DNA of 64,000 nt from CAWCHZ01 sp963795555 (GTDB taxonomy: Bacteria; Actinomycetota; Thermoleophilia; Solirubrobacterales; Solirubrobacteraceae): the NCBI GenBank assembly GCA_963795555.1, contig CAWCHZ010000002.1:868001-932000 (forward strand). Reading direction: 5' to 3'. The position numbers and the translations under genes are program-made. The notes under the pieces are model-generated. The model worked only from the letters and a program-made list of their open reading frames with translations. It did not search any database and had not been told where the DNA came from. This document shows positions 1-8,161 of this stretch, piece after piece. Positions within the stretch are counted from its first letter, which is position 1. Every line of letters starts with the position of its first letter.

Positions 1-275
1 GCCTGCAGCCCGTTGCGAGTGATCAGCTCGTGCGTGACGGCGCGCAGCTCCGCGGTCGTGTAGGGCAGCGGCATGTAGAGCAGCTCGGCCGAGCGGCGCA
101 GCCGCTCGAGATGGTCCTGGGCGCGGAAGATCGCCGTGCCGCGCTCAGTGTCATAGGCCCGCATCCCCTCGAAGACGCCGGTCCCGTAGTGCAGCCCGTG
201 CGTCAGTACGTGTACCTTCGCGTCCTCCCAGGCAACGAACTCGCCGTTGTGCCAGATGAGATCCGCGCTGGTCAC
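1..275 (-). CDS. ilvE: Branched-chain amino acid aminotransferase, N-terminal part (cut by window edge)
   Basis: IlvE is a fold-type IV PLP enzyme that catalyses the last step of Leu/Ile/Val synthesis, transferring amino groups between glutamate and the branched 2-oxoacids. Only the first 91 codons are inside the window. The visible segment has the family's N-terminal pattern: a short strand ending in IWHNGEFVAWEDAKVHV, then THGLHYGTGVFEGMRAY, then FRAQDHLERLRRSAELL. The start is taken as GTG at 273-275, one base after the leuB stop, with AAAGGA about 6 bases upstream inside the end of leuB. It is therefore the last visible gene of the leuC-leuD-leuB-ilvE operon. The catalytic lysine lies outside the window. 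Confidence 0.9.
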   Translation of the reverse strand, partial: MTSADLIWHNGEFVAWEDAKVHVLTHGLHYGTGVFEGMRAYDTERGTAIFRAQDHLERLRRSAELLYMPLPYTTAELRAVTHELITRNGLQ

Positions 276-276
276 G

Positions 277-1314
277 TCAAGGTCCTTTCAGGTTGGTGAG
301 CACGGCTTCGGTGACCTGGTCCGTGGTGGCCCGGCCACCGAGATCGGGCGTGCGCAGTCCGCTGTCCAGCGCATCGCTTACGGCCGATTCTATCGCCGCC
401 GCCTCGTCCTCCCGGCCGAAAGCGTGGCGCAGCATCAGCGCGGCTGAGAGGAACATTGCCAGCGGGTTGGCCACCCCCTGCCCGACGATGTCGGGCGCCG
501 AGCCGTGGACCGGCTCGAACAGACCCGGCCCGTCCTCGCTCAGCGACGCGCTCGGCAGCATCCCCAGCGAGCCGGTCAGCATCGCGGCCTCGTCGGAGAG
601 GATGTCGCCGAACATGTTCTCCGTCAGAATGACGTCGAAGTGACGTGGCGCCGAGACGAGCCGCATCGCGGCCGTGTCGACGAGCAGGTGCTCGAGCTGG
701 ATCTGGGGGAACTCGCGCGAGTGAAGCGCGCTGATCACCTCGCGCCACAGCCGCGAGGTCTCCAGCACGTTGGCCTTGTCGACGCTGGTGACACGGCTGC
801 GCGCGGCGCGGAACGCGGCGCGTCCAATGCGTTCGATCTCGGCAGCGGTGTAGATGCAGGTGTCGAACGCGCGACCGTCCTCGCGTCCCCGCTCGCCGAA
901 GTAGATCCCACCCGTCAGCTCGCGCACGACGAGAAAATCCACATCCTCGATCCGCTCGCGGCGCAGCGGGCTGGACTCATACAGTGCCGGCAGCGGACGC
1001 ACCGGGCGCAGGTTGGCGAATAGGCCAAGTCCGGAGCGCAGCCCCAGCAGGCCCTGCTCGGGTCGCGGCGCGTTGGGGTCGGTGGTGTCCCACTTGGGGC
1101 CACCAACGGCGGCCAGCAGCACCGCGTCGGCGCGCCTGCAGGCCGCCAGCGTCTCATCCGGCAGCGCGGTGCCGTGGCTGTCGATCGCCGCCCCGCCGAA
1201 CGGCTGGGGCTCGAACTCGAAGTCGCCCAGCTCGCTCAGCAGCTCGATCGTCGGCGCCATGATCTCAGGGCCGATGCCATCGCCGGCCAGCGTCACCACG
1301 CGGGGGGTGCTCAT
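277..1314 (-). CDS. leuB: 3-isopropylmalate dehydrogenase
   Basis: Oxidatively decarboxylates 3-isopropylmalate to 2-oxoisocaproate with NAD in leucine synthesis; cytosolic. At 345 aa it has the usual length of the isocitrate/isopropylmalate dehydrogenase family. Visible landmarks are GDGIGPE near the N-terminus, the arginine-rich substrate loop LLGLRSGLGLFANLRPVRP, TGGIYFG, the catalytic Lys region SVDKANVLETSRLWREV, and the NAD-binding EPVHGSAPDIVGQGVANP near the C-terminus. The ATG at 1312-1314 has GGAGG about 7 bases upstream, lying inside the micro-ORF that links it to leuD. ilvE follows after 1 base, so the genes are almost surely cotranscribed. Confidence 0.97.
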   Translation of the reverse strand: MSTPRVVTLAGDGIGPEIMAPTIELLSELGDFEFEPQPFGGAAIDSHGTALPDETLAACRRADAVLLAAVGGPKWDTTDPNAPRPEQGLLGLRSGLGLFANLRPVRPLPALYESSPLRRERIEDVDFLVVRELTGGIYFGERGREDGRAFDTCIYTAAEIERIGRAAFRAARSRVTSVDKANVLETSRLWREVISALHSREFPQIQLEHLLVDTAAMRLVSAPRHFDVILTENMFGDILSDEAAMLTGSLGMLPSASLSEDGPGLFEPVHGSAPDIVGQGVANPLAMFLSAALMLRHAFGREDEAAAIESAVSDALDSGLRTPDLGGRATTDQVTEAVLTNLKGP

Positions 1315-1382
1315 AGCGCCTCCGGCGTGCTGGCGCCCGGTGCGCCAGGACGACCGCCGGCAGCGAGGATCGCGGTGCTCAT
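1311..1382 (-). other. Bridging micro-ORF (23 codons) between leuD and leuB
   Basis: A 23-codon frame that starts with an ATG overlapping the leuD stop (ATGA at 1379-1382) and ends with a TGA overlapping the leuB start (ATGA at 1311-1314). The peptide begins MST, like LeuB, and ends PEAL, where LeuD ends TTAL. The 14 bases GCGCTATGAGCACC occur at both ends, which suggests an old tandem duplication of the leuD/leuB junction. It carries the leuB ribosome-binding site (GGAGG). Whether it is translated, or only relays terminating ribosomes to leuB, cannot be told from sequence. Confidence 0.5.
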
Positions 1383-1939
1383 AGCGCGGTCGTCACTGGG
1401 CCACGGCGCTCGCGCGTGGCCTCGTAGGTGCCGATCAGCTCGACTCGCTGCAGCGTCAGCGCGATGTCGTCGAGCCCATTGAGCAGCCGGTGACGGAGCT
1501 CGTCGTCGATCTCGAAAGGGATCGAGCGATCGGCGGCGCGAACCTCGCGCGCCTCGAGATCGACCTCGGCGCTGCCGGCGGCCGCGACCGCGTGGACGTC
1601 GTCCTCCCCCAGCGCCACCGGCAGCAGGCCGATCTTCGTGCAGTTGGCGTAGAAGATGTCGGCGAAGCTCGGCGCGATGATCGCCTGAAAGCCGTAGTCC
1701 TGCAGTGCCCAGGGAGCGTGCTCGCGCGAGGAGCCGCAGCCGAAGTTGCGTCCCGTCGCGAGGATCGGATTGGCCGGCAGATCCCAGCCCGGCTGCTTGG
1801 CCCACTCGTCGAAGAGGAACTGCCCGAAGCCGCTGCGCTGCACCCGCTTGAGGTAGCGCGCGGGGATGATCTGGTCTGTGTCAACGTCGGAGCGGTCGAG
1901 GAAGCTCACCTCGCCGCGGATCACGCCGATCGGCTTCAT
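1379..1939 (-). CDS. leuD: 3-isopropylmalate dehydratase small subunit
   Basis: The swivel-domain subunit of isopropylmalate isomerase, which converts 2- to 3-isopropylmalate together with LeuC. Length is 186 aa, as expected. Characteristic segments are DRSDVDTDQIIPARYLK, FDEWAKQPG, and the substrate-binding GRNFGCGSSREHAPWAL, followed by FADIFYANCTKIGLLPV. The ATG at 1937-1939 directly abuts the leuC TAG (1940-1942) with no gap, as expected for equimolar subunits. Its stop overlaps the start of the micro-ORF leading to leuB. Confidence 0.97.
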   Translation of the reverse strand: MKPIGVIRGEVSFLDRSDVDTDQIIPARYLKRVQRSGFGQFLFDEWAKQPGWDLPANPILATGRNFGCGSSREHAPWALQDYGFQAIIAPSFADIFYANCTKIGLLPVALGEDDVHAVAAAGSAEVDLEAREVRAADRSIPFEIDDELRHRLLNGLDDIALTLQRVELIGTYEATRERRGPVTTAL

Positions 1940-3331
1940 CTAGCTCTGGCTCCAGTCGCGAATGTCGACGAAATGACCCTCGATCGCAGCCGCGGCCGCC
2001 ATCTGCGGGGAGACGAGGTGGGTGCGGCCGCCGCGGCCCTGGCGTCCCTCGAAGTTGCGGTTGGATGTCGATGCGCAGCGTTCGCCCGGCGCCAGCGTGT
2101 CGGGGTTCATGCCCAGGCACATCGAGCAGCCGGCGCCGCGCCAGTCGAAGCCGGCGGCGCGGAAGATCTCGTCGAGCCCCTCCTGCTCGGCCTGCGCCTT
2201 GACCTGCTGGGAGCCGGGCACGACCATCGCGGCGACCCCTGCGGCCACGCGCCGCCCGGCGACGACCTCGGCGGCGGCGCGCAGGTCGCCGATGCGCGAG
2301 TTGGTGCACGAGCCGATGAAGACGCGATCGAGGCGAATCTCCTCGATCGCCGTGCCGGGCTCGAGCGACATGTAGCGCAACGCACGCTCGGCCGCCTCGC
2401 GGTCAGCCGGGCTGTCGAACTGCTCGGGGGCGGGCACGCGACCGGTCACCGGCACCACCATGCTGGGAGTGGTCCCCCAGGTGACCTGGGGCGAGAGGCT
2501 GGCGGCATCGATCACGACCTCGCGGTCGAAGCGAGCGCCCTCGTCGCTGCGCAGCGCGCGCCAGCCCTCGATCGCCGCGTCCAGGCCCTCCGGGGCGGCC
2601 GGCCGGCCCTCCAGCCAGGCGAACGTGACTTCGTCGGGGGTGATCATCCCGGCGCGACCGCCCGCCTCGATCGTCATGTTGCAGACCGTCATGCGGCCCT
2701 CCATCGTGAGCGCCTCGATCGCCGGGCCGGCGAACTCGACGACGTGGCCGACGGCGCCGTGGACGCCGATCTCACCGATCGTGCCGAGGATCAGGTCCTT
2801 GGCGGTGACGCCAAAGCCCAGCGTGCCGCTGTAGGAGATCCGCATGGCGCGCGGACGCGGCTGGACCAGGCACTGCGTCGCCAGCACGTGCTCGACCTCG
2901 CTTGTGCCGACGCCGAACGCGAGCGCGCCGAAGGCACCGTGGGTGGCGGTGTGCGAGTCGCCGCAGACGATCGTCATGCCCGGCTGTGTCACGCCCAGCT
3001 CCGGCCCGATCACGTGCACGATTCCCTGGCGCGAGGAGCCCAGCGAGTAGATCGGGATCTCGAACTCCGCACAGTTGCGCTCGAGCGTCTCGACTTGCAC
3101 ACGCGACAATTCGTCGCGGATCTGCGCCGCCGCCATCGTGCCGTCGGTGGGCACGTTGTGGTCGGCGGTCGCGAGCGTGCGGTCGGGCCTGCGCACGCGG
3201 CGACCAGCGAGCCGCAGGCCATCGAAGGCCTGGGGGCTGGTCACCTCGTGGACGAGGTGCAGGTCGATGTAGAGCAGCCCGTCGTCGACCTCGTGGGCGT
3301 TCCAGATCTTCTCGAACATCGTCTCGGGCAT
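1940..3331 (-). CDS. leuC: 3-isopropylmalate dehydratase large subunit
   Basis: The aconitase-type catalytic subunit carrying a [4Fe-4S] cluster; it forms isopropylmalate isomerase with LeuD. Length is 463 aa, typical of bacterial LeuC. The cluster cysteines are visible in FIGSCTNSR and GCSMCLGMNPD, and HLVHEVTSPQAFDGLR and CGDSHTATHGAFGALAFGVG are standard substrate/cluster-loop motifs. The ATG at 3329-3331 is preceded by CAGGAGAAG at good spacing. The 44-base gap to the upstream Xre-cupin gene contains an imperfect direct repeat (GCGACCGCCCAGG / GCGACCACCCAGG) but no micro-ORF. Confidence 0.97.
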   Translation of the reverse strand: MPETMFEKIWNAHEVDDGLLYIDLHLVHEVTSPQAFDGLRLAGRRVRRPDRTLATADHNVPTDGTMAAAQIRDELSRVQVETLERNCAEFEIPIYSLGSSRQGIVHVIGPELGVTQPGMTIVCGDSHTATHGAFGALAFGVGTSEVEHVLATQCLVQPRPRAMRISYSGTLGFGVTAKDLILGTIGEIGVHGAVGHVVEFAGPAIEALTMEGRMTVCNMTIEAGGRAGMITPDEVTFAWLEGRPAAPEGLDAAIEGWRALRSDEGARFDREVVIDAASLSPQVTWGTTPSMVVPVTGRVPAPEQFDSPADREAAERALRYMSLEPGTAIEEIRLDRVFIGSCTNSRIGDLRAAAEVVAGRRVAAGVAAMVVPGSQQVKAQAEQEGLDEIFRAAGFDWRGAGCSMCLGMNPDTLAPGERCASTSNRNFEGRQGRGGRTHLVSPQMAAAAAIEGHFVDIRDWSQS

Positions 3332-3375
3332 GTCGTGCTTCTCCTGGGTGGTCGCCAGCAGCGCCTGGGCGGTCG

Positions 3376-4065
3376 CTAGGAGCGTCGGAGGCCGGCGGAC
3401 ACGAAGGCCAGCAGAACGGCCTCGGCGTCGCCGGGGTTCTCGAAGCGATGGGGAAGGTCGGCGTCGAAGGTCACGCAGTCGCCCTGGGCGAGACGATGGC
3501 GCCCGCCGTCGCAGACGAGCTCGACGGTGCCGCTCTCGACGATCGCCGTCTCGCGGCTGCCGGGCTCATGGATCGGCGGATCGCCCGGCCCGCCGGTCTT
3601 GCCGCCGGCGGCGAGGTGGTGGCGTGAGACCTCCGCGCGCAGGCCGGGCAGCGGCGGCGTCAGGATCTCGTAGCGATGGCCGCCGGCGCGGTGCGCGCCC
3701 GAGCGGCGATCATCGGCGCGCACGATCGTCACGGCGCCGTCCTCGTCGAGCCGCAGCAGCTGCGACAGGCGCAGGTCGAGCCCGACGGCGATCCGCCGCG
3801 CGGTCGCGACTGTCGGGCTGGTCTCGCCGCGCTCGACCTGCGAGAGCATCGGCGCGCTCACGCCGCTGCGCACAGCCAGGTCGCGCAGCGACAGTCCCAT
3901 CGCCTCGCGCAGCGCTCGCACGCGGCGACCGAACGCGGCACCGCCAGCCTGCTCGGCACCCGGCGCGGCTGGCGCGGGGCCGTTGGAAGGAACGGCCGGC
4001 GCCGGCTTACTGGCACTTGCGGGCGCGGTGGTCTGGGGCTTCGTGGGCAGCGCAGAACGGGACAT
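3376..4065 (-). CDS. Xre-family regulator with C-terminal cupin domain
   Basis: A 229-aa transcription factor. Residues 1-45 are a Pro/Ala-rich disordered lead. An Xre helix-turn-helix follows at about 48-102 (RALREAMGLSLRDLAVRSG, then SAPMLSQVERGETSPTVATA), then a small-molecule-binding cupin at about 150-229 (SRETAIVESGTVELV, HRLAQGDCVTFDADLPHRFEN). This HTH-cupin layout is common in regulators of amino acid, polyamine and sulfur metabolism. It lies between serA and the leu genes on the same strand, 44 bases before leuC, so it may control leuCDB-ilvE or itself. The effector is unknown. It has its own promoter region with an inverted repeat. Confidence 0.9.
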   Translation of the reverse strand: MSRSALPTKPQTTAPASASKPAPAVPSNGPAPAAPGAEQAGGAAFGRRVRALREAMGLSLRDLAVRSGVSAPMLSQVERGETSPTVATARRIAVGLDLRLSQLLRLDEDGAVTIVRADDRRSGAHRAGGHRYEILTPPLPGLRAEVSRHHLAAGGKTGGPGDPPIHEPGSRETAIVESGTVELVCDGGRHRLAQGDCVTFDADLPHRFENPGDAEAVLLAFVSAGLRRS

Positions 4066-4073
4066 CGGAGCTG

Positions 4074-4100
4074 TACGCTATCACGTACGAGCGTATTGTA
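4074..4100 (-). promoter_or_regulatory. Probable promoter and operator of the Xre-cupin gene
   Basis: Minus strand: TACAAT (4095-4100) resembles a -10 box about 30 bases before the ATG at 4065. An inverted repeat TACGCT-N10-AGCGTA (4074-4095) sits immediately downstream, over the expected transcription start. This is a natural place for autorepression by the Xre-cupin protein. No convincing -35 box is seen. Confidence 0.4.
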
Positions 4101-4147
4101 GGCGCCGGAGCCGCCGGCACAGCTCGCGGATGTCGGCGACGGCGCCC

Positions 4148-5764
4148 CTACAGCGTCACGGTGCGCCCGTCGACGAAGCCGTCGAGCGCGACGATCTCCG
4201 CCACGACCTCAGCTGGCACGGGCCGATCGGTCGTGACCGCCATCGCGGCGAGCGGAGCGCGCGCGCCGTCCTGGTCGTTGGGCTGGCGTCCCACGCCAGC
4301 CCAGGAGATGTTGAGGCCGTGGCGGCCGAATACCGAGCCGACGATCCCGAGCATGCCCGGCACGTCGGAGTAGCGGAAGAGCGTGATGCTGTGCTCCAGC
4401 GCGAGGTTGAAGCGCTGACCCCAAGCCTCGACCAGATGCGGGATGCGCCGTGGGCCGACGACCGTGCCCGCGACCTCGACCCGCCGTCCGTCGGCGGCGA
4501 CGTTCACGCGCACCAGCTCGGTGAAGTCCGCGGCGGTCGTCTCCTTGACCTCGCTGACGTGGATGCCGCGCTCCTCGGCGATCGCCGGCGCGTTGACGAG
4601 GTTGACGGGCTCCTCGGTGTGGCCCTGGAGCACGCCGTTGAGCACCGAGATCGTCAACAGCCGCGTGTCGAAGTCGGCGATGCGACCATGGAGCTCGACC
4701 TCGACGCGATCCACCGAGGAGCCGGAGGCGAGCGTCATCGCCAGCCGGCCGAGCTGGGCGCACAGCGGCAGGAACGGCCGCAGGACATCCATGTCCTCCT
4801 GGCGCACGGTCGGGATGTTGACCGCCGTGCTGACGAAGCCGCCGGTCAGCGCGGCGACGACCTGCTCGGCGGCCTGGACGCCGGCGCGATCCTGGGCCTC
4901 GGTCGTCGAGGCCCCGAGGTGCGGCGTCACGACGACGTTGTCGTAGCCCTTGAAGAGCGGGTGATCGGTGATCGGCTCGGTGGCGAAGACGTCGAGCGCC
5001 GCACCGGCGACCTTGCCGGAGTCCAGCGCGTCCTTGAGCGCGGCGTCGTCGAGCAGCTCGCCGCGCGCGCAGTTGACGATCCGCACGCCTTCGCGCATCT
5101 GCGCAAAGGCCTTGGCGTCGATCAGGCGGGTCGTGTCGGGGGTGCGCGGCAGGTGCAGCGTGATGAAGTCAGCGCGGTCGTAGATGTCCTCGATGCGCTC
5201 GGCCTTCTCGACCCCGAGCTCGCGATAGCGCTCGGCCGACACGTAGGGATCGAACGCCAGCACGTGCATCCCGAAGCCCGCGGCGCGGTGCGCGACGAGC
5301 TGGCCGATGCGCCCGAAGCCGAGGATCCCCAGCGTCTTGTCGTAGACCTCCACTCCGGCGAAGCGCGAGCGCTCCCACTTGCCGGAGGTCAGCGAAGCGT
5401 GCGCCTGCGGGATGTTGCGCGCCAGGGCGAGCATCAGCGCCATCGTGTGCTCGGCGGCGGCGATGATGTTGGACTGCGGCGCGTTGGCGACGATGATCCC
5501 GCGCTTGGTCGCCGCCTCGACGTCGACGTTGTCGACGCCGATGCCGGCGCGGCCGATCACCCGCAGACGGTCTGCGCGAGCGATCACCTCCGCGGTCAGC
5601 CGCGTCGCCGAGCGAATCAGGATCGCGTCGTAGTCGCCGATCCGCTGCTCCAGCTCCTCGTTGGGCCAGTCGACGCCGACGTCGACGTCGAAGCGGTCGC
5701 GCAGCAGCGCGATGCCGGCGTCGGCGATCTCCTCCTTGACGAGGATGCGCGGTCGCTCGCTCAC
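4148..5764 (-). CDS. serA: D-3-phosphoglycerate dehydrogenase (long, ACT-domain form)
   Basis: First step of phosphorylated serine synthesis: 3-phosphoglycerate to 3-phosphohydroxypyruvate with NAD. Length is 538 aa, matching the long type with substrate, Rossmann, intervening (ASB) and ACT domains. Seen are LGFGRIGQLVAHRAAGFGM (Rossmann glycines), NCARGELLDDAAL (catalytic Arg), HLGASTTEAQ (catalytic His), and a C-terminal ACT segment with DVPGMLGIVGSVFGRHGLNI that usually binds serine for feedback inhibition. The start is GTG at 5762-5764, overlapping the stop of the aminotransferase gene (GTGA), giving the natural N-terminus SERPRILVKEEIAD. A much longer open frame upstream is only the antisense-rich GC reading frame. 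Confidence 0.95.
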   Translation of the reverse strand: MSERPRILVKEEIADAGIALLRDRFDVDVGVDWPNEELEQRIGDYDAILIRSATRLTAEVIARADRLRVIGRAGIGVDNVDVEAATKRGIIVANAPQSNIIAAAEHTMALMLALARNIPQAHASLTSGKWERSRFAGVEVYDKTLGILGFGRIGQLVAHRAAGFGMHVLAFDPYVSAERYRELGVEKAERIEDIYDRADFITLHLPRTPDTTRLIDAKAFAQMREGVRIVNCARGELLDDAALKDALDSGKVAGAALDVFATEPITDHPLFKGYDNVVVTPHLGASTTEAQDRAGVQAAEQVVAALTGGFVSTAVNIPTVRQEDMDVLRPFLPLCAQLGRLAMTLASGSSVDRVEVELHGRIADFDTRLLTISVLNGVLQGHTEEPVNLVNAPAIAEERGIHVSEVKETTAADFTELVRVNVAADGRRVEVAGTVVGPRRIPHLVEAWGQRFNLALEHSITLFRYSDVPGMLGIVGSVFGRHGLNISWAGVGRQPNDQDGARAPLAAMAVTTDRPVPAEVVAEIVALDGFVDGRTVTL

Positions 5765-6981
5765 GCGCCCGGCGCGGCGGCCGCGTCGACCGGCGCCGCG
5801 AGCTGGCCGCTTGCGGCCGCCTCGACGAACACCCGTTGGGCGGCTGCGACTCCGGCGCCCAGGTCGACCTCGTGGCCAAGCTCGTGCAGCGTCATCTCCA
5901 GCCCGGAGATCGCGACGATCATGTCGAAGCCGCCGAAGTAGCCGCAGTGCGCGATGCGCAGGATGCGCCCCTTCAGCGCACCCTGACCGCCGTTGGCCGT
6001 GATGCTGTAGCGGTCGCGCAGATGCGAGGGAACCTTGCGCCCGTCGATGTCGTCGGGCAGCTCGATCGCCGTCACCACGGTCGAGCGCTCGTCGGGGTCG
6101 CCGTAGAGGTCGAGCCCGAGCGCCCCGGCGCCGGCGCGAACCGCGCGCGCGAGCAGATCGTGGCGGGCGTAGATCGCGTCCATCCCCTCCTGCTCGATCA
6201 GCTCCAGCGCGACGTCGAGGCCGGTGAGCAGCGTCATCGCGGGGGTGAACGGGCTGTCGGGCGGGTCCTTGTGCTGACCGGCCGCGGTCTTGGGCCAATC
6301 GAAGTAGTGGCGTCCGCCGGGCTGCGCGGCGGCGAGGTCCAGCGCGCGCTGCGAGGCCGACACGAACGCCAGCCCCGGGGCGCACATCAGGGCCTTCTGC
6401 GAGCCGGCGACGACGACGTCGACGCCCCAGTCGTCCTGGCGCAGCTCGGCCGCGCCGAGGCCCGAGACCGCGTCGACGACGAGCACCACGTCATGCTTGC
6501 GTGCGACGGCGGCGATCGCCTCGATGTCGTGGACGATCCCAGTCGAGGTCTCCGACAGCGTCGCGAAGGCGACCTTGATGTCCGGGTTGTCGGCGAGCAG
6601 GCGGTCGATCTCAGCGGGGTCGAGACGCGTCCCCCAACCCGGCTCGTAGCGCACCATCGTGGCGCCGAAGGCTTCGGCCAGGTCGATCCAGCGCTCGCCG
6701 AACTTGCCGGCGCTGCAGACCAGCACCGGGCGCTCGTCGCGCGCCAGGTTGGCGACCGCCGACTCCATCGCGCCGGTGCCGCTGGCAGCGAAGGTGAGCA
6801 CGTCGTTGTTGGTCCCGAAGACCATCGGCAGACGCTCCAGCACGCGCCGGTAGAGCTCGATGCCGGCCGGCGCGCGGTGGTAGAGGATCGGCGCGGCCAT
6901 CGCCTGCGACACGGCCGGAGGCAGCGGCGTCGGGCCGGCGGTGAGCAGGTATGGCTTGATGAATGGCCGGGTCGCGGTCAC
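5761..6981 (-). CDS. Class V aminotransferase (alanine/serine-glyoxylate type), likely phosphoserine aminotransferase role
   Basis: A fold-type I PLP enzyme of 406 aa, related to alanine-glyoxylate and serine-pyruvate aminotransferases. Landmarks: LLTAGPTPLPP at the N-terminus, FAASGTGAMESAVANL, the PLP-binding Asp in VLVVDAVSGLG, and the Schiff-base lysine in VAGSQKALMCAPG. The C-terminal third contains RIAHCGYFGGFDM. It overlaps serA by the GTGA junction. Because the canonical SerC is not adjacent, this protein probably supplies the second step of serine synthesis (3-phosphohydroxypyruvate to phosphoserine), as inferred for some class V enzymes paired with serA. Glyoxylate or photorespiration-like roles remain possible. 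Start is GTG at 6979-6981. Confidence 0.85.
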   Translation of the reverse strand: MTATRPFIKPYLLTAGPTPLPPAVSQAMAAPILYHRAPAGIELYRRVLERLPMVFGTNNDVLTFAASGTGAMESAVANLARDERPVLVCSAGKFGERWIDLAEAFGATMVRYEPGWGTRLDPAEIDRLLADNPDIKVAFATLSETSTGIVHDIEAIAAVARKHDVVLVVDAVSGLGAAELRQDDWGVDVVVAGSQKALMCAPGLAFVSASQRALDLAAAQPGGRHYFDWPKTAAGQHKDPPDSPFTPAMTLLTGLDVALELIEQEGMDAIYARHDLLARAVRAGAGALGLDLYGDPDERSTVVTAIELPDDIDGRKVPSHLRDRYSITANGGQGALKGRILRIAHCGYFGGFDMIVAISGLEMTLHELGHEVDLGAGVAAAQRVFVEAAASGQLAAPVDAAAAPGA

Positions 6982-7041
6982 GGGGACACAGGGTAGCGAA
7001 GCATTCCCGCAGCGCCTAACGGTTCGGCGCTGGCCCGCCGC

Positions 7042-8031
7042 TCAGAACTCGGTCTCGATCCAGTCCATCATCGCGCGCAGCTGCTTGCCCTCCAGCTCGA
7101 TCTGGTGGCCGGCCTGCTCGGCGCGCATGCGCAGGAAGCTCTCCTGCCCGGCGCGGTTCTCGGCGATCCACTCGCGCGCGAAGGCGCCGCTCTGGATCTC
7201 CCCAAGGATGTCCTTCATGGCCTTGCGCGACGCCTCGCCGACGACCCGCCGGCCGCGGGTGTAGTCGCCGTATTCGGCGGTGTTGGAGATCGAGTAGCGC
7301 ATCCCCGAAAGGCCCTTCTCGTACATCAAATCGACGATCAGCTTGAGCTCGTGCAGGCACTCGAAGTACGCCAGCCGCGGGTCATAGCCGGCATCGACGA
7401 GGGTCTCGTAGCCGGCCTGCACCAGCGCGCTGACGCCACCGCAGAGCACGGCCTGCTCGCCGAAGAGATCGGTCTCGGTCTCCTCGCGAAAGCTCGTCTC
7501 GATCACGCCGGCGCGGGTGCCGCCGATGCCCTTGGCGTAGGCCAGCGCCACGTCGCGAGTGTCGCCGCCCGGATCCTGGTGGACGGCAAGCAGGCACGGC
7601 ACGCCGCGCCCCTCGACGAACTGGCGGCGCACGAGATGCCCCGGGCCCTTGGGCGCGACCATCGCCACGCCGACCTGGGGCGGCGGCACGACCTGCTCGT
7701 AGTGAATCGAGAAGCCGTGGCCGAACATCAGCAGGTTCCCGGCGGCGATGCCGTCGCGCACCTCGGACTCCCAGATCGCGCCCTGACGCTCGTCGGGCAG
7801 CAGCATCATCACGATGTCGCCTCGCGAGGCTGCTTCGAGCGTGTCGAGCACCTCCAGGCCATCGCGCTCAACCTGCGCGCGCGACGGCGAGTCCGGGCGC
7901 AGGCCGACGACCACCTCGACGCCCGAGTCGTGCAGGTTGAGCGCGTGGGCATGGCCCTGCGACCCGTAGCCGAGGACCGCCACGGTCTTGCCCTCGAGCA
8001 GCGCGAGGTCGGCGTCGTCGTCGTAGAACAT
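7042..8031 (-). CDS. ilvC: Ketol-acid reductoisomerase (class I, short)
   Basis: Converts acetolactate or acetohydroxybutyrate to dihydroxy acids using NADPH and Mg2+, the second common step of Val/Ile/Leu synthesis. Length is 329 aa, matching the short class I enzyme. Visible are VAVLGYGSQGHAHALNL (Rossmann), VGLRPDSPSR (cofactor phosphate loop), MVAPKGPGHLVRRQF, the metal-binding region SFREETETDLFGEQAVLCGG, and ECLHELKLIVDLMYEKGL. It lies 60 bases before the serine aminotransferase. It is separated from ilvBN (18767-21010) by the whole men block, whereas ilvC normally follows ilvN directly. Confidence 0.97.
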   Translation of the reverse strand: MFYDDDADLALLEGKTVAVLGYGSQGHAHALNLHDSGVEVVVGLRPDSPSRAQVERDGLEVLDTLEAASRGDIVMMLLPDERQGAIWESEVRDGIAAGNLLMFGHGFSIHYEQVVPPPQVGVAMVAPKGPGHLVRRQFVEGRGVPCLLAVHQDPGGDTRDVALAYAKGIGGTRAGVIETSFREETETDLFGEQAVLCGGVSALVQAGYETLVDAGYDPRLAYFECLHELKLIVDLMYEKGLSGMRYSISNTAEYGDYTRGRRVVGEASRKAMKDILGEIQSGAFAREWIAENRAGQESFLRMRAEQAGHQIELEGKQLRAMMDWIETEF

Positions 8032-8161
8032 CGCCGCGGCAGGGTACTAGCAAGCACGCCGCGCGCGTCCTGCGGCCGGTGGGTCGGGCTGATGGCGCGC
8101 GGCACCGGTCGGCGAACTGACAGAGAGGCGCTGCGCAGCAGCTTGCGCGATGCCGCGCCGA

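Noticed and set aside
1490..3379. A 629-codon plus-strand frame opposite leuC and leuD.
   Set aside because: Low-complexity antisense shadow of two certain genes.
3983..5941. A 652-codon plus-strand frame opposite serA.
   Set aside because: No recognisable domain; serA motifs fix the coding strand.
6979..7044. A three-codon frame ending in GTGA at the aminotransferase start after ilvC.
   Set aside because: Too short to distinguish from chance and not linked to the ilvC stop.
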